Source of the DNA: Streptomyces flaveolus | Lineage (GTDB): Bacteria; Actinomycetota; Actinomycetes; Streptomycetales; Streptomycetaceae | NCBI RefSeq assembly: GCF_000716535.1 | Contig: NZ_JNWV01000035.1 | Coordinates: forward strand, 62,001 to 126,000 | Direction: 5' to 3' | DNA: 64,000 nt | Shown: positions 55,162-63,483 of the stretch, one piece after another | Numbering within the stretch: position 1 is the stretch's first letter | Layout: the number at the start of each line of letters is the position of its first letter | Made by a program: the position numbers and the translations under genes | The notes under the pieces: generated by a model | What the model saw: only the letters and a program-made list of their open reading frames with translations | The model's database searches: none | What the model was told of the DNA's origin: nothing

Positions 55162-56082
55162 TCAGCCCTTGACGGCGCCCGCCATGATCCCTCCGACGAT
55201 CTGCTTGCCGAAGACGACGAAGACGAGCAGCAGCGGCAGGGTGCTGATCAGCGCTCCGGCCATGACGATGCTCTGGTCGGGGGTGTAGGAGGCGCTGAGC
55301 TGGCCGAGCGCCACCTGGATGGTGGGGTTCTCCTGGTTCAGCGCGAGGAAGGGCCAGAAGAAGTCGTTCCACGCCTGGACGAAGGTGAGCATGCCCAGCA
55401 CCATCATCGCGGGCCGGGCCACGGGCAGCACCACGCTCCACACGATGCGGAAGTTGCTCGCCCCGTCGACCTTGGCCGCCTCGATCAGCTCGTACGGCAG
55501 GGCCTCGATCAGGTACTGGCGCATGAAGAAGACGCCGAAGGCGCCGACCAGGGTCGGGAAGATCACCGACTCCAGCTTTCCGCCCCACCCGATGTCCGAC
55601 ATCATCATGAACAGCGGGACGACGCTGAGCTGGGGCGGGATCGTCAGCGTGGCGATCACCGCGGTCATCAGCACACCACGGCCGCGGAAGCGCATCTTGG
55701 CGAACGCGTAGCCGGCGAGGGTGCAGAAGAACAGGGTGGCTACGGTGATGCTGCCGGCCACGATGACGCTGTTGACGATGGCCTTGCCCAGGTGGGCCTG
55801 GTCCCAGGCCGCCTGGAGGTTGCTCCACAGTCTGCCGCCCGGCACGAGCGGCGGCGGGGTGTCCAGGACCCGCTGCTGGTCGTGCGAGGCGGCCACCAGG
55901 GTCCAGTACAGCGGGAAGATCGAGCCGAGGCCGACGACGATGAGGGCGACGTAGGTGAACGGACCGCCTCTGAGCTGCTGGCCGGCACCCATCTTGAAAC
56001 GGGCACGGCCCTTGCCGGGGGCGGTGGGAAGCGGTGCCGGGCCGAGGTCCGGCGCGGTCGTGGTGGGACTGGTCGTGGTCAT
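55162..56082 (-). CDS. cebG: Cellobiose ABC transporter permease CebG
   Basis: This 306-residue membrane protein has six helices (FTYVALIVVGLGSIFPLYWTLVAAS; TLFFCTLAGYAFAKMRF; and others) and the EAA loop IEAAKVDGASNFRIVWSVVLPVARPAMM that docks the ATPase. It is a MalG-type permease. It starts 14 bases after cebF; GGGAG lies eight bases before ATG. No ATPase gene is in the cluster, as expected if MsiK encoded elsewhere serves it. Confidence 0.9.
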   Translation of the reverse strand: MTTTSPTTTAPDLGPAPLPTAPGKGRARFKMGAGQQLRGGPFTYVALIVVGLGSIFPLYWTLVAASHDQQRVLDTPPPLVPGGRLWSNLQAAWDQAHLGKAIVNSVIVAGSITVATLFFCTLAGYAFAKMRFRGRGVLMTAVIATLTIPPQLSVVPLFMMMSDIGWGGKLESVIFPTLVGAFGVFFMRQYLIEALPYELIEAAKVDGASNFRIVWSVVLPVARPAMMVLGMLTFVQAWNDFFWPFLALNQENPTIQVALGQLSASYTPDQSIVMAGALISTLPLLLVFVVFGKQIVGGIMAGAVKG

Positions 56083-56096
56083 CGATGTCGCTCCCG

Positions 56097-57089
56097 TCAG
56101 GCCGCGCTCTTGCGCACGAACCGGCCGACGATCCAGTTGATCAGGGCGATGAGCAGCAGCAGGACGAGCATGGCCCAGGCCACGGCCGCCGCCGGACCCA
56201 GGTGGCCCAGCTTCCAGCCGTAGTTGAAGAGGTAGATGCTGAGCGTCTCGTACTGGTGCTCGCTGCCGCCGATCGAGCCGAGGGTGCCGCCCTGGAGCAG
56301 CAGCGGCTCACCGAACAGCTGCATCGAGCCGATGGTGGAGATCACGATGGTGAACAGGATCGTGGGCCGCAGCGAGGGGATGGTCACCTTGCGGAACTGC
56401 TGCCACCGGCTCGCTCCGTCGATGGAGGCGGCCTCGTACAGGTCGGTGGGGACCGCCTGCATGGCCGCCAGGTAGATGAGCGCGTTGTAGCCGGTCCACC
56501 GCCAGATGATGATGACGGAGATGGCGATCTTGGAGGTCCACTCCCCGTTGCCCCAGTCGGTGTTGCCGGCGCCGAAGAAGTGCAGCACCCAGTTGAGGAT
56601 GCCGCCGTCGGCGCGGAAGACCAGCGCGAAGACCAGGGCGGCCGTGGCCACCGAGGTGGCGTACGGGGTGAGGATGATCGTCCGCCAGAAGGTGCTGGCG
56701 CGCAGCTTGTAGTTGAGCAGGTGGGCCAGGCCCAGCGCCACCAGCAGCTGCGGAACGGTGGAGATGACACCGATGATGAAGGTGTTGGTGACGGCCGTCC
56801 AGAACTCGGAGTCCTGGAGGATCTTGGTGAAGTTGTCGAAGCCGACCCACTGGGACTGGTCCAGGCTCGTCATCTCCACCCGGTGCAGGGCGATCCAGCC
56901 CGTGTACAGGAGTGGATAGAGCCCGAAGGCGCCGAAGATCAGGAAGAAGGGGGCTATGTAGGCGTACGGCGAGGCCTTGTCGTCGAAGCGCCACAGCCGG
57001 CTGCGCCAGGTACCGCGTCCTTTCGACGCGGCACCGGTGCCGCCGGGCGGCGGGGTGTAGGCGCCCCGGGCGGGGGTTGTCGTTGCCAC
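56097..57089 (-). CDS. cebF: Cellobiose ABC transporter permease CebF
   Basis: This 330-residue MalF-type permease has a Gly/Pro-rich leader, then AYIAPFFLIFGAFGLYPLLYTGWIAL and five more helices, with the EAA loop YEAASIDGASRWQQFRKVTIPSLRPT. It pairs with CebG to carry cellobiose/cellotriose inward. GTG at 57087-57089 follows AAGGA by eight bases; the frame runs far upstream without another site. It is 264 bases after cebE, with a hairpin in between. Confidence 0.9.
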   Translation of the reverse strand: MATTTPARGAYTPPPGGTGAASKGRGTWRSRLWRFDDKASPYAYIAPFFLIFGAFGLYPLLYTGWIALHRVEMTSLDQSQWVGFDNFTKILQDSEFWTAVTNTFIIGVISTVPQLLVALGLAHLLNYKLRASTFWRTIILTPYATSVATAALVFALVFRADGGILNWVLHFFGAGNTDWGNGEWTSKIAISVIIIWRWTGYNALIYLAAMQAVPTDLYEAASIDGASRWQQFRKVTIPSLRPTILFTIVISTIGSMQLFGEPLLLQGGTLGSIGGSEHQYETLSIYLFNYGWKLGHLGPAAAVAWAMLVLLLLIALINWIVGRFVRKSAA

Positions 57090-57314
57090 GGAGGGAGTCC
57101 TTCCCTGGAGGTTTCGGCCGGGTGGGGCGGGAAGCGCGTTCGGGGACCGGGGTCGGTCCGCCCCTCCCCGCGCGGATCGGTACGGTGGCGAACGGCCCAC
57201 GCCGCGGCCTGACGTGCGTGTGAGGCGGAGCCCGGCCGTCGGCTGCCGGGTCCCGCCGGGTGGTGCCGTGGGCGGCGCCCGCCGTCGGGCACCGCTCACG
57301 TCGTCGAGCGCGGA

Positions 57315-57347
57315 CGGGTGCGGGCGGCCGGTGGGCCCCCGCACCCG
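57315..57347 (-). terminator. Stem-loop just after cebE stop
   Basis: CGGGTGCGGG and CCCGCACCCG form a ten-pair stem seven bases past the cebE stop. Such stems after binding-protein genes usually hold back decay or transcription so that more binding protein than permease is made. Confidence 0.7.
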
Positions 57348-57353
57348 GTACGG

Positions 57354-58673
57354 CTAGCCGAGCGCCTTGTCGATCGTCTCGGTCGCGGCCTTCCACGCGT
57401 CGGCGGGCTTGGTGCCCCGCTGCTCCATGTTGTTGATCTGCGTGGAGATCGTGTCCTTGATCACGCCGTCCTTCGCGCCGAGCACGGCCTCGGGGATGGA
57501 CTTGGCCTCCTCGGCGTAGATCTGGCCGATGGGGGCGTCGCTGAAGTACGGCAGCTTGGCGTTCTTCACGTCGGCCAGCTCATAGGCGCCCTTGTTGGAC
57601 GGGAAGACACCGATCGCCTTGAAGACGGCGGCCTGCTGCTCCGGGGCGGTCAGCCACTTGACCAGCTCCGTGGCCTCCTTGACGTGCTTGCCGCTCTTCG
57701 GGACGGCGAGGAAGGAGCCGCCCCAGTTGGCCGCGGTCGAGCCGGGGGCGCGGGAGATGTCCCACTTGCCCTTGAAGGAGTCGCCGGAGTTGATGGATAT
57801 CTGGCCGGCCATCCAGGCGGGGCACGCCACGGTGGCCACGGTGCCCTTGCGCAGCGCCGCGTTCCAGGCGTCGGTGAACTGGGGCAGGCCCTGGCTCAGC
57901 TTCTTGTCGGCGGCCTCGGCGGCCAGGTTCCAGCCCTGCTGCACCGACTGGCTGTCCTTGTAGGCCGGCTTGCCGTCGGCGTCGTAGTACTGCTGGGAGG
58001 AGGAGCTGACGACCGCGTTGTACATGGCGGACGCGGAGTCCATGAAGTAGGTGCCGGAGGGCGCCTTCTTCTTGTACTGCTCGCCGAGCTTGAGGTAGTC
58101 CTCCCAGCCGCCGGCGACGGCCTTGGCGACGGCCTCGCGGTCGGTGGGCAGGCCCGCCTTCTCGAAGAGGTCCTTGCGGTAGCACAGGGACATGGGGCCG
58201 ATGTCGGTACCGGCGCCGATCACCGTGCCGTCCTTGGCGGTGGCCTGCTTCTCCTTCCAGGACACCCAGTCGTTGACGTTGATCGCCTTGCTGAGGTCGG
58301 CGAACTTGCCCGACTGGGTGTCGACGACCTCCTTGATACGCCCGACTTCGATGCCCGTGACGTCCGCGAGGCCGCTGCCCGTGTTCAGCTGCTGAAGGAG
58401 CTTCGGGTAGTAGTCCTGCTCGTTGGCGGTGGTCTCTTCCTTGACCGTGATGTTCGGGTGCAGCTCGTGGTACTTGGCGAACAGCTTGGCCTCCTTGTAG
58501 CCGAACTGCCCGAAGTCGGCCACCTTGAGGGTGATGTTCCCGTTGGCGTCCGTGCTGTCCGAGTCGTCGTCGCTGCTGCAACCGGTCAGCAGCAACGCGG
58601 AGGCCGTCAGGACCGTCGTGGCCAGCGTCGCGGTTCTGCGGCCGTGACCACCGCCGGTACGGGTGATGCGCAT
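57354..58673 (-). CDS. cebE: Cello-oligosaccharide-binding lipoprotein CebE
   Basis: This 439-residue protein has a lipoprotein signal (TLATTVLTASALLLTGC, lipobox LLTGC) and a family 1 solute-binding fold: ITLKVADFGQFGYKEAKLFAKYHELHPNITVKEE, YRKDLFEKAGLPTDREAVAKAV, and WGGSFLAVPKSGKHVKEATELVKWLTAPEQQ. CebE catches cellobiose/cellotriose outside the membrane for CebFG. AAGGAG is seven bases before the ATG. It starts the operon, divergent from the LacI gene at 59166. Confidence 0.92.
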   Translation of the reverse strand: MRITRTGGGHGRRTATLATTVLTASALLLTGCSSDDDSDSTDANGNITLKVADFGQFGYKEAKLFAKYHELHPNITVKEETTANEQDYYPKLLQQLNTGSGLADVTGIEVGRIKEVVDTQSGKFADLSKAINVNDWVSWKEKQATAKDGTVIGAGTDIGPMSLCYRKDLFEKAGLPTDREAVAKAVAGGWEDYLKLGEQYKKKAPSGTYFMDSASAMYNAVVSSSSQQYYDADGKPAYKDSQSVQQGWNLAAEAADKKLSQGLPQFTDAWNAALRKGTVATVACPAWMAGQISINSGDSFKGKWDISRAPGSTAANWGGSFLAVPKSGKHVKEATELVKWLTAPEQQAAVFKAIGVFPSNKGAYELADVKNAKLPYFSDAPIGQIYAEEAKSIPEAVLGAKDGVIKDTISTQINNMEQRGTKPADAWKAATETIDKALG

Positions 58674-58715
58674 TCCACTACTCCTTGTTCCAGTGGGGAA
58701 CGGGACCTCAGGAAT

Positions 58716-58739
58716 CGGACCGCCGGACCCGGCGGTCCG
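58716..58739 (-). promoter_or_regulatory. Stem in the cebE 5' leader
   Basis: CGGACCGCCG, four bases, CGGCGGTCCG give a perfect ten-pair stem ending 43 bases before the cebE ATG. It may steady the mRNA or be an operator for another regulator. Confidence 0.5.
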
Positions 58740-58883
58740 GACCTGCCCTCTCGGTGCGAGCAGCGGCTAGCCAACAGCACACGGAGTGCGGTGGAAAGGT
58801 GCTGGTCAACGGTGTGCCATGCAAGGTAGAGGGGAAGGCCATGGGTGGTTCGATCCGAACGGAAGAGAGCCCCGGTCGCCCTG

Positions 58884-58897
58884 TGGGACCGCTCCCA
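58884..58897. promoter_or_regulatory. ceb-box upstream of cebE
   Basis: TGGGACCGCTCCCA matches the CebR box at 13 of 14 positions. It lies 211 bases before cebE and 269 before the LacI gene, so a long cebE leader or an upstream promoter is implied. Confidence 0.85.
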
Positions 58898-59165
58898 CGC
58901 GGCATGCCGGAAGACTCGTTGGTGCCAGGCCGAGTGTCAAGTCTTGAAGACGGCGTTGTTGCGTAAGCGTGTTCCGCGCGTCACGTGAACGTGTCGTGCG
59001 CCCCCACGCAACCAGCCCGTCATCCGGCCGTTCCCTACAGCGTCGGCGCAGGTCACGAGCGGGTCAATCCCCGCTCACGGCCAACAGGGCCCGCATCCGG
59101 ACCGGTTGCCGGATTCTCTGGGTCAGAATGAAGCGCCCCTCCACCGGACCACCGGAAGGTGAACG

Positions 59166-60215
59166 ATGAGCCCTGCCGAACAGCCGCAGCCGCACAGGAC
59201 CGCGGACGTCCGGCGCCCGACCCTGAACGCCGTGGCCGCCCGCGCCGGAGTGGGCCGCGGCACGGTCTCGCGGGTGATCAACGGCTCCCCGAAGGTCAGC
59301 GCGCGCTCCCGGGCGGCCGTGGAACAGGCCATCGCGGAACTCGGCTACGTCCCCAACCGCGCCGCCCGTTCACTGGCGACGCGGCGCACGGACGCGGTCG
59401 CGCTGGTCGTGCCCGACGCCGAGAACCGGCTGTTCTCCGAACCGTACTCCTCCGGGATCATCCGGGGCGTTTCCACCGGAATCGCGGGCGCCGGGATGCA
59501 GTTGCTGCTGGTCCTCACGGGCAACGACAAGGAGCACGGCCGGCTCGCCGCCTACCTCGCCGCCCAACGGGTGGACGGCGTCCTGATGATGGCGGTCCAC
59601 GGGGACGACACCCTGCCCGACCGGCTGGAGGAACTGGCCGTGCCGACCGTGCTGGCCGGGCGGCGCAGCGACCGCGAGAGGCTCGGCCATGTCCGCGCGG
59701 ACAACCGGGGCGGCGCCCGGCTCGCCGTCCGGCACCTGCTGGCGGGCGGCCGCCGGTCCATCGGCACCATCACCGGTCCGCTGGACATGGACGTGGCGCG
59801 GGCACGGCTCGACGGCTACCGGGAGGCCCTGCGCGAGGCGGGGGTCGCCGTCGACGAAGACCTCGTCGCGGCGGGCGACTTCACCGAGGAGGGCGGGCGC
59901 GTGGCCATGCGGGAACTGCTGCGCCGGCACCCGGACCTGGACGCCGTCTTCGCCGCCTCCGACGTGATGGCCTCCGGCGCGGTGCTGGAACTGCGCGCGG
60001 CGGGGCGGAGGGTACCGGACGACGTGGCGCTGATCGGCTTCGACGACTCGATCGTGGCCCGGCACATCGATCCCCCGCTGACCAGCGTGCGCCAGCCGCT
60101 GGAGGAGATGGGCCGCACGATGGCGAGCCTCCTGCTGGAGGAGATCGCCCAGCGCGGAACCGGCCAGCGGGGAGTGGTGTTGCCGACGGAACTGGTGGTA
60201 CGGGCGTCGGCCTGA
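59166..60215 (+). CDS. Second CebR-like LacI-family repressor
   Basis: This 349-residue protein has PTLNAVAARAGVGRGTVSRVINGSPKVS, the same recognition helix as the cebR product, and an alike sugar domain ending PPLTSVRQPLEEMGRTMASLLL. It differs in parts of the sugar pocket, for example GPLDMDVARARLDGYREAL against GRLDVYGAQRRVDGYRDAL. GGAAGGTG is six bases before the ATG. It is divergent from cebE and leads the second GH1 gene. I infer a paralogue that reads the same boxes but a different sugar, or the reverse naming of the pair; sequence alone cannot settle it. Confidence 0.85.
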   Translation: MSPAEQPQPHRTADVRRPTLNAVAARAGVGRGTVSRVINGSPKVSARSRAAVEQAIAELGYVPNRAARSLATRRTDAVALVVPDAENRLFSEPYSSGIIRGVSTGIAGAGMQLLLVLTGNDKEHGRLAAYLAAQRVDGVLMMAVHGDDTLPDRLEELAVPTVLAGRRSDRERLGHVRADNRGGARLAVRHLLAGGRRSIGTITGPLDMDVARARLDGYREALREAGVAVDEDLVAAGDFTEEGGRVAMRELLRRHPDLDAVFAASDVMASGAVLELRAAGRRVPDDVALIGFDDSIVARHIDPPLTSVRQPLEEMGRTMASLLLEEIAQRGTGQRGVVLPTELVVRASA

Positions 60216-60365
60216 GGGGGCGGGGGTTGGTCGGTGGGGTTGGGGGTCGGGGGTCGGCCGGAGAAGTCGAGCATCTGCCTGAGCCATCGGGCACCCAGAA
60301 GTCACCTGCCGCCCGCGAAGCCGCCCCTGCCATACCGAACCGATCACCGCCTCCCCCTTTCGCCG

Positions 60366-60379
60366 TGGGAGCGCTCCCA
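60366..60379. promoter_or_regulatory. Perfect ceb-box upstream of second GH1 gene
   Basis: TGGGAGCGCTCCCA is the exact CebR palindrome, 38 bases before the ATG of the GH1 gene and 150 bases after the LacI stop. Confidence 0.92.
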
Positions 60380-60416
60380 TGCATAATGCGTGCACTCGAC
60401 CCATGGGAGAGCCTCC

Positions 60417-61844
60417 ATGCCCGAACCGACGACCGTGGCCTTTCCTCCCGGCTTCCTCTTCGGCGCCGCGACCTCGGCGTACCAGATCGAGGGTGCGGTG
60501 CGGGAGGACGGCCGCACCCCCTCGATCTGGGACACCTTCAGCCACACGCCGGACAGGACGGCCGGCGGCGAGACCGGGGACATCGCCGTCGACCACTACC
60601 ACCGCTACCGCGACGACGTCGCGCTCATGGCGGAGCTGGGCCTGAACGCGTACCGCTTCTCCGTCTCCTGGCCCCGGGTGCAGCCGACGGGCCGGGGGCC
60701 GGCGGTCCAGCGGGGCCTGGACTTCTACCGCCGCCTCGTCGACGAGCTGCTGGCCCGGGGCATCGCACCGGCGCCCACGCTCTACCACTGGGACCTGCCC
60801 CAGGAGCTGGAGGACGCGGGTGGCTGGCCGGAACGGGACACCGCCTTCCGGTTCGCCGAGTACGCGCAGCTCGTCGGCGAGGCGCTGGGCGACCGGGTGG
60901 AGCAGTGGATCACCCTCAACGAGCCGTGGTGCAGCGCCTTCCTGGGCTACGCCTCCGGGGTGCACGCCCCCGGCCGGACCGACCCGGCGGCCTCGCTGCG
61001 CGCGGCCCACCACCTCAACCTGGGGCACGGGCTGGCCGTTTCCGCCCTCCGCGCGGCGATGCCGGCCCGCAACCGGATCGCGATCAGCCTGAACTCATCC
61101 GTCGTACGGCCGCTTTCCCAGGACCCGGCCGACCTGGCCGCGGCCCGCAGGATCGACGACCTGGCCAACGGCGTGTTCCACGGGCCGCTGCTGCACGGGG
61201 AGTACCCGTCGTCGCTCCTGGAGGCCACGCGCTCGCTGACCGACTGGTCGTACGTCCTGGACGGCGATCTCCGCACGATCAACGCCCCGTTGGACGCCCT
61301 GGGCCTGAACTACTACACCCCGGCACTGGTCTCGGCCGCCTCCGACGGCGTCGCGGGCCCCCGGGCGGACGGCCACGGCTCCAGCGACCACTCCCCCTGG
61401 CCCGGCGCCGACGACGTCGTCTTCCACCAGACCCCCGGCGACCGCACGGAGATGGGCTGGACGATCGATCCGACGGGCCTGTACGACCTGCTCATGCGCT
61501 ACACGCGCGAGGCGCCCGGCCTCCCCCTCCACATCACCGAGAACGGTGCGGCCTACGACGACAAGCCCGATCCGGACGGCCGGGTGCACGATCCCGAGCG
61601 CATCGCCTACCTGCACGCCCACCTGTCGGAGGTGCGCCACGCCATCGCCGACGGCGCCGAGGTCCGTGGCTACTACCTGTGGTCCCTGATGGACAACTTC
61701 GAGTGGGCGTACGGGTACGGCAAGCGGTTCGGCGCGGTGTACGTGGACTACGCCACGCTGGAGCGGACGCCGAAGTCGAGCGCGCGGTGGTACGGGAAGG
61801 TGGCGCGGACCGGAGCGCTGCCCCCGGTGGACGCGCGGGTGTGA
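60417..61844 (+). CDS. Second GH1 beta-glucosidase
   Basis: This 475-residue cytosolic barrel has [14 protein letters not shown], the acid/base Glu in [10 protein letters not shown], and nucleophile Glu in [11 protein letters not shown]. It is a close relative of BglC (same [10 protein letters not shown] start block). GGGAGAG lies six bases before ATG 60417; the frame is open to a GTG at 60390 which lacks a site. It stands under the only exact ceb-box in the window, so CebR-type control is likely tighter here than for bglC. Confidence 0.92.
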   Translation: MPEPTTVAFPPGFLFGAATSAYQIEGAVREDGRTPSIWDTFSHTPDRTAGGETGDIAVDHYHRYRDDVALMAELGLNAYRFSVSWPRVQPTGRGPAVQRGLDFYRRLVDELLARGIAPAPTLYHWDLPQELEDAGGWPERDTAFRFAEYAQLVGEALGDRVEQWITLNEPWCSAFLGYASGVHAPGRTDPAASLRAAHHLNLGHGLAVSALRAAMPARNRIAISLNSSVVRPLSQDPADLAAARRIDDLANGVFHGPLLHGEYPSSLLEATRSLTDWSYVLDGDLRTINAPLDALGLNYYTPALVSAASDGVAGPRADGHGSSDHSPWPGADDVVFHQTPGDRTEMGWTIDPTGLYDLLMRYTREAPGLPLHITENGAAYDDKPDPDGRVHDPERIAYLHAHLSEVRHAIADGAEVRGYYLWSLMDNFEWAYGYGKRFGAVYVDYATLERTPKSSARWYGKVARTGALPPVDARV

Positions 61845-61904
61845 GCGTGCGGCCCGGCGGCAGTGAGCCGCCGGGCCCTCACCCGGTCGTGGTGACGCGC
61901 GCGC

Positions 61905-63374
61905 CTACTTGTACGCCCCGAACGCCTTGGAGAAGGCGAACGGGTCCTGGGTGAGGGAGCTGCACGTGGCGTCGGCGGTCGGCTTGGTGCCGCCGGCGCA
62001 CTGCTTGTCGCGGGTCGCCGACCACATCGACAGCCAGCCGAGCCCCTTGGACCGGGCGAAGTTCACCAGCTGGGTGGCGTCGTCGACCTTGAACACCTCG
62101 GACGAGACGTCGTTGACGCCGATCATCGGGGTGACGGCGACGGCCTTCCAGGCGGCCGCGTCGGACAGCCCCAGCACGCTCTTGACCTGGGCCTGGGTGG
62201 CGGTCGCGGCCTGCTCGGCGTACGTGCCCATGTCGCCGTTGTACGAGGCGCCGTAGTCCATCGCCATGATGTTGACGGTGTCGATCTCCACGCCGTTGGA
62301 CCTGGCGTTGGCGAGGAGGTTCACGCCGTCCTGGGTCAGACCCTCGGGCATCACCGGGAGGGTGAAGGAGACGTCCAGGTCCGGGTGCCGCGCCTGGAGC
62401 TTGGCGATGGCCTGGGCGCGGCGGGTGTTGGCGGCGGTGTTCGGCAGCGCGCCGCCCTCGACGTCGAAGTCGACCTTGGTCAGCTTGAACGCGTCGACCG
62501 CCTTGCCGTACGCCGCCGCCAGCGCGTCCGCGGAGGAGCAGGTGGTGGCCAGCTCGGAGCCGGAGGCGCCGCCGAAGGAGACCCGGACGTCACCGCCCTT
62601 GGCGCGCAGCGCGCCGATCTGCGCGGCCACGGCGTCGCTGCTGAGGTCCGTGACCCCGCCCCACTTGGGGGTGCAGCCGCCGCCGTCGGTGAGGAAGGCG
62701 AGGTTGTAGTTCTTCACGCCGGTCGCGTCGGCGGCGCCGAGGAGGTCGAAGGCCGGGTAGAGGCTGGTGTCGACGTAGGGGGCGAAGCCGGCGGAGGCGG
62801 TGCTGCCGGATCCGGTGCTGCCGGTGGGGGTGGGGGTCCCGCTCTGCGCGGGGGTCGACGTGGGCGCGGAGGTGGGCGTGGAGGTGGGGGTCGGCGCCGG
62901 CGACTGGGTGGTCTGCGTCGGTCGGCCGCTCGGCTCGGGGGTGGCTGCGCCGTCCGCGGAACACTGCGCGCCGTCGATGCGGCAACCCGTCGGTTCGCCG
63001 CCGCCGTTGACCACGAAGCCGACGGTCACGGACTTGCCCGGGGCCAGGCCGTCGGTGTCCCACGTGGCCGGCTTCACGGTGACGTGCTGACCGCTGACGC
63101 TCGACTCGCCGTTCCACAGGGAGCTGAGCCTGGCCCCCGCGGGGAGGTCGAACTCCAGCGTCCAGGTCTTCTCGGCCTGGCCGGTGTTGTTGGTGACGAC
63201 GTACTGGGCGGTGTAGCCCGTGGACCAGTCGCTGGTCTTGGTGTAGGCGGCGTTCACACCGGCCGCGTTGGCGGTGCCGGTGAGCAGGACCGCGCCGCCG
63301 CCGATCACGGCCGCGGCCACCAGGCCGCCCATCGCCTTGTTCCTGCCACTGATCCTGCGCCGGTGCGTGCTCAT
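61905..63374 (-). CDS. Secreted CBM2-GH18 chitinase
   Basis: This 489-residue protein has a signal peptide (GGLVAAAVIGGGAVLLTGTANA), then a CBM2-type carbohydrate-binding domain (YTAQYVVTNNTGQAEKTWTLEFDLPAGARLSSLWNGESSVSGQHVTVKP...GKSVTVGFVVNG), a Pro/Thr/Ser linker, and a GH18 barrel with SFGGASG and the catalytic LTKVDFDVEGG (last Glu). Two Cys in the CBM (CRID, QCS) and two in the barrel (ATTC, CTPK) are likely bridged. It attacks chitin outside the cell. The GH18 part resembles the short bacterial ChiC/ChiD-like type. Convergent with the GH1 gene. Confidence 0.92.
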   Translation of the reverse strand: MSTHRRRISGRNKAMGGLVAAAVIGGGAVLLTGTANAAGVNAAYTKTSDWSTGYTAQYVVTNNTGQAEKTWTLEFDLPAGARLSSLWNGESSVSGQHVTVKPATWDTDGLAPGKSVTVGFVVNGGGEPTGCRIDGAQCSADGAATPEPSGRPTQTTQSPAPTPTSTPTSAPTSTPAQSGTPTPTGSTGSGSTASAGFAPYVDTSLYPAFDLLGAADATGVKNYNLAFLTDGGGCTPKWGGVTDLSSDAVAAQIGALRAKGGDVRVSFGGASGSELATTCSSADALAAAYGKAVDAFKLTKVDFDVEGGALPNTAANTRRAQAIAKLQARHPDLDVSFTLPVMPEGLTQDGVNLLANARSNGVEIDTVNIMAMDYGASYNGDMGTYAEQAATATQAQVKSVLGLSDAAAWKAVAVTPMIGVNDVSSEVFKVDDATQLVNFARSKGLGWLSMWSATRDKQCAGGTKPTADATCSSLTQDPFAFSKAFGAYK

Positions 63375-63483
63375 GCGCGTGCCTGCCTTCGCTGTTCACG
63401 GGGTGAGGTGCGGCAGCACGCTAGCGATCAGGAAAGGGACAAACCGCTTGTTCGGGGCGCCCGTTGCAGACCTTAGGGTTCGC

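Larger units (their letters stand above)
58674..59165. other. Divergent control region cebE / LacI gene
   Basis: These 492 bases hold no gene I can support. They include a hairpin near cebE and one ceb-box (listed separately), and about 180 bases before the LacI ATG with no clear promoter. A frame at 58685-58966 on the plus strand has mixed codon use and spans the ceb-box, so I take it as chance. Confidence 0.5.

Noticed and set aside
58685..58966. Plus-strand frame of 93 codons in the cebE/LacI gap
   Set aside because: It spans the ceb-box and a hairpin, has poor codon bias and no SD.
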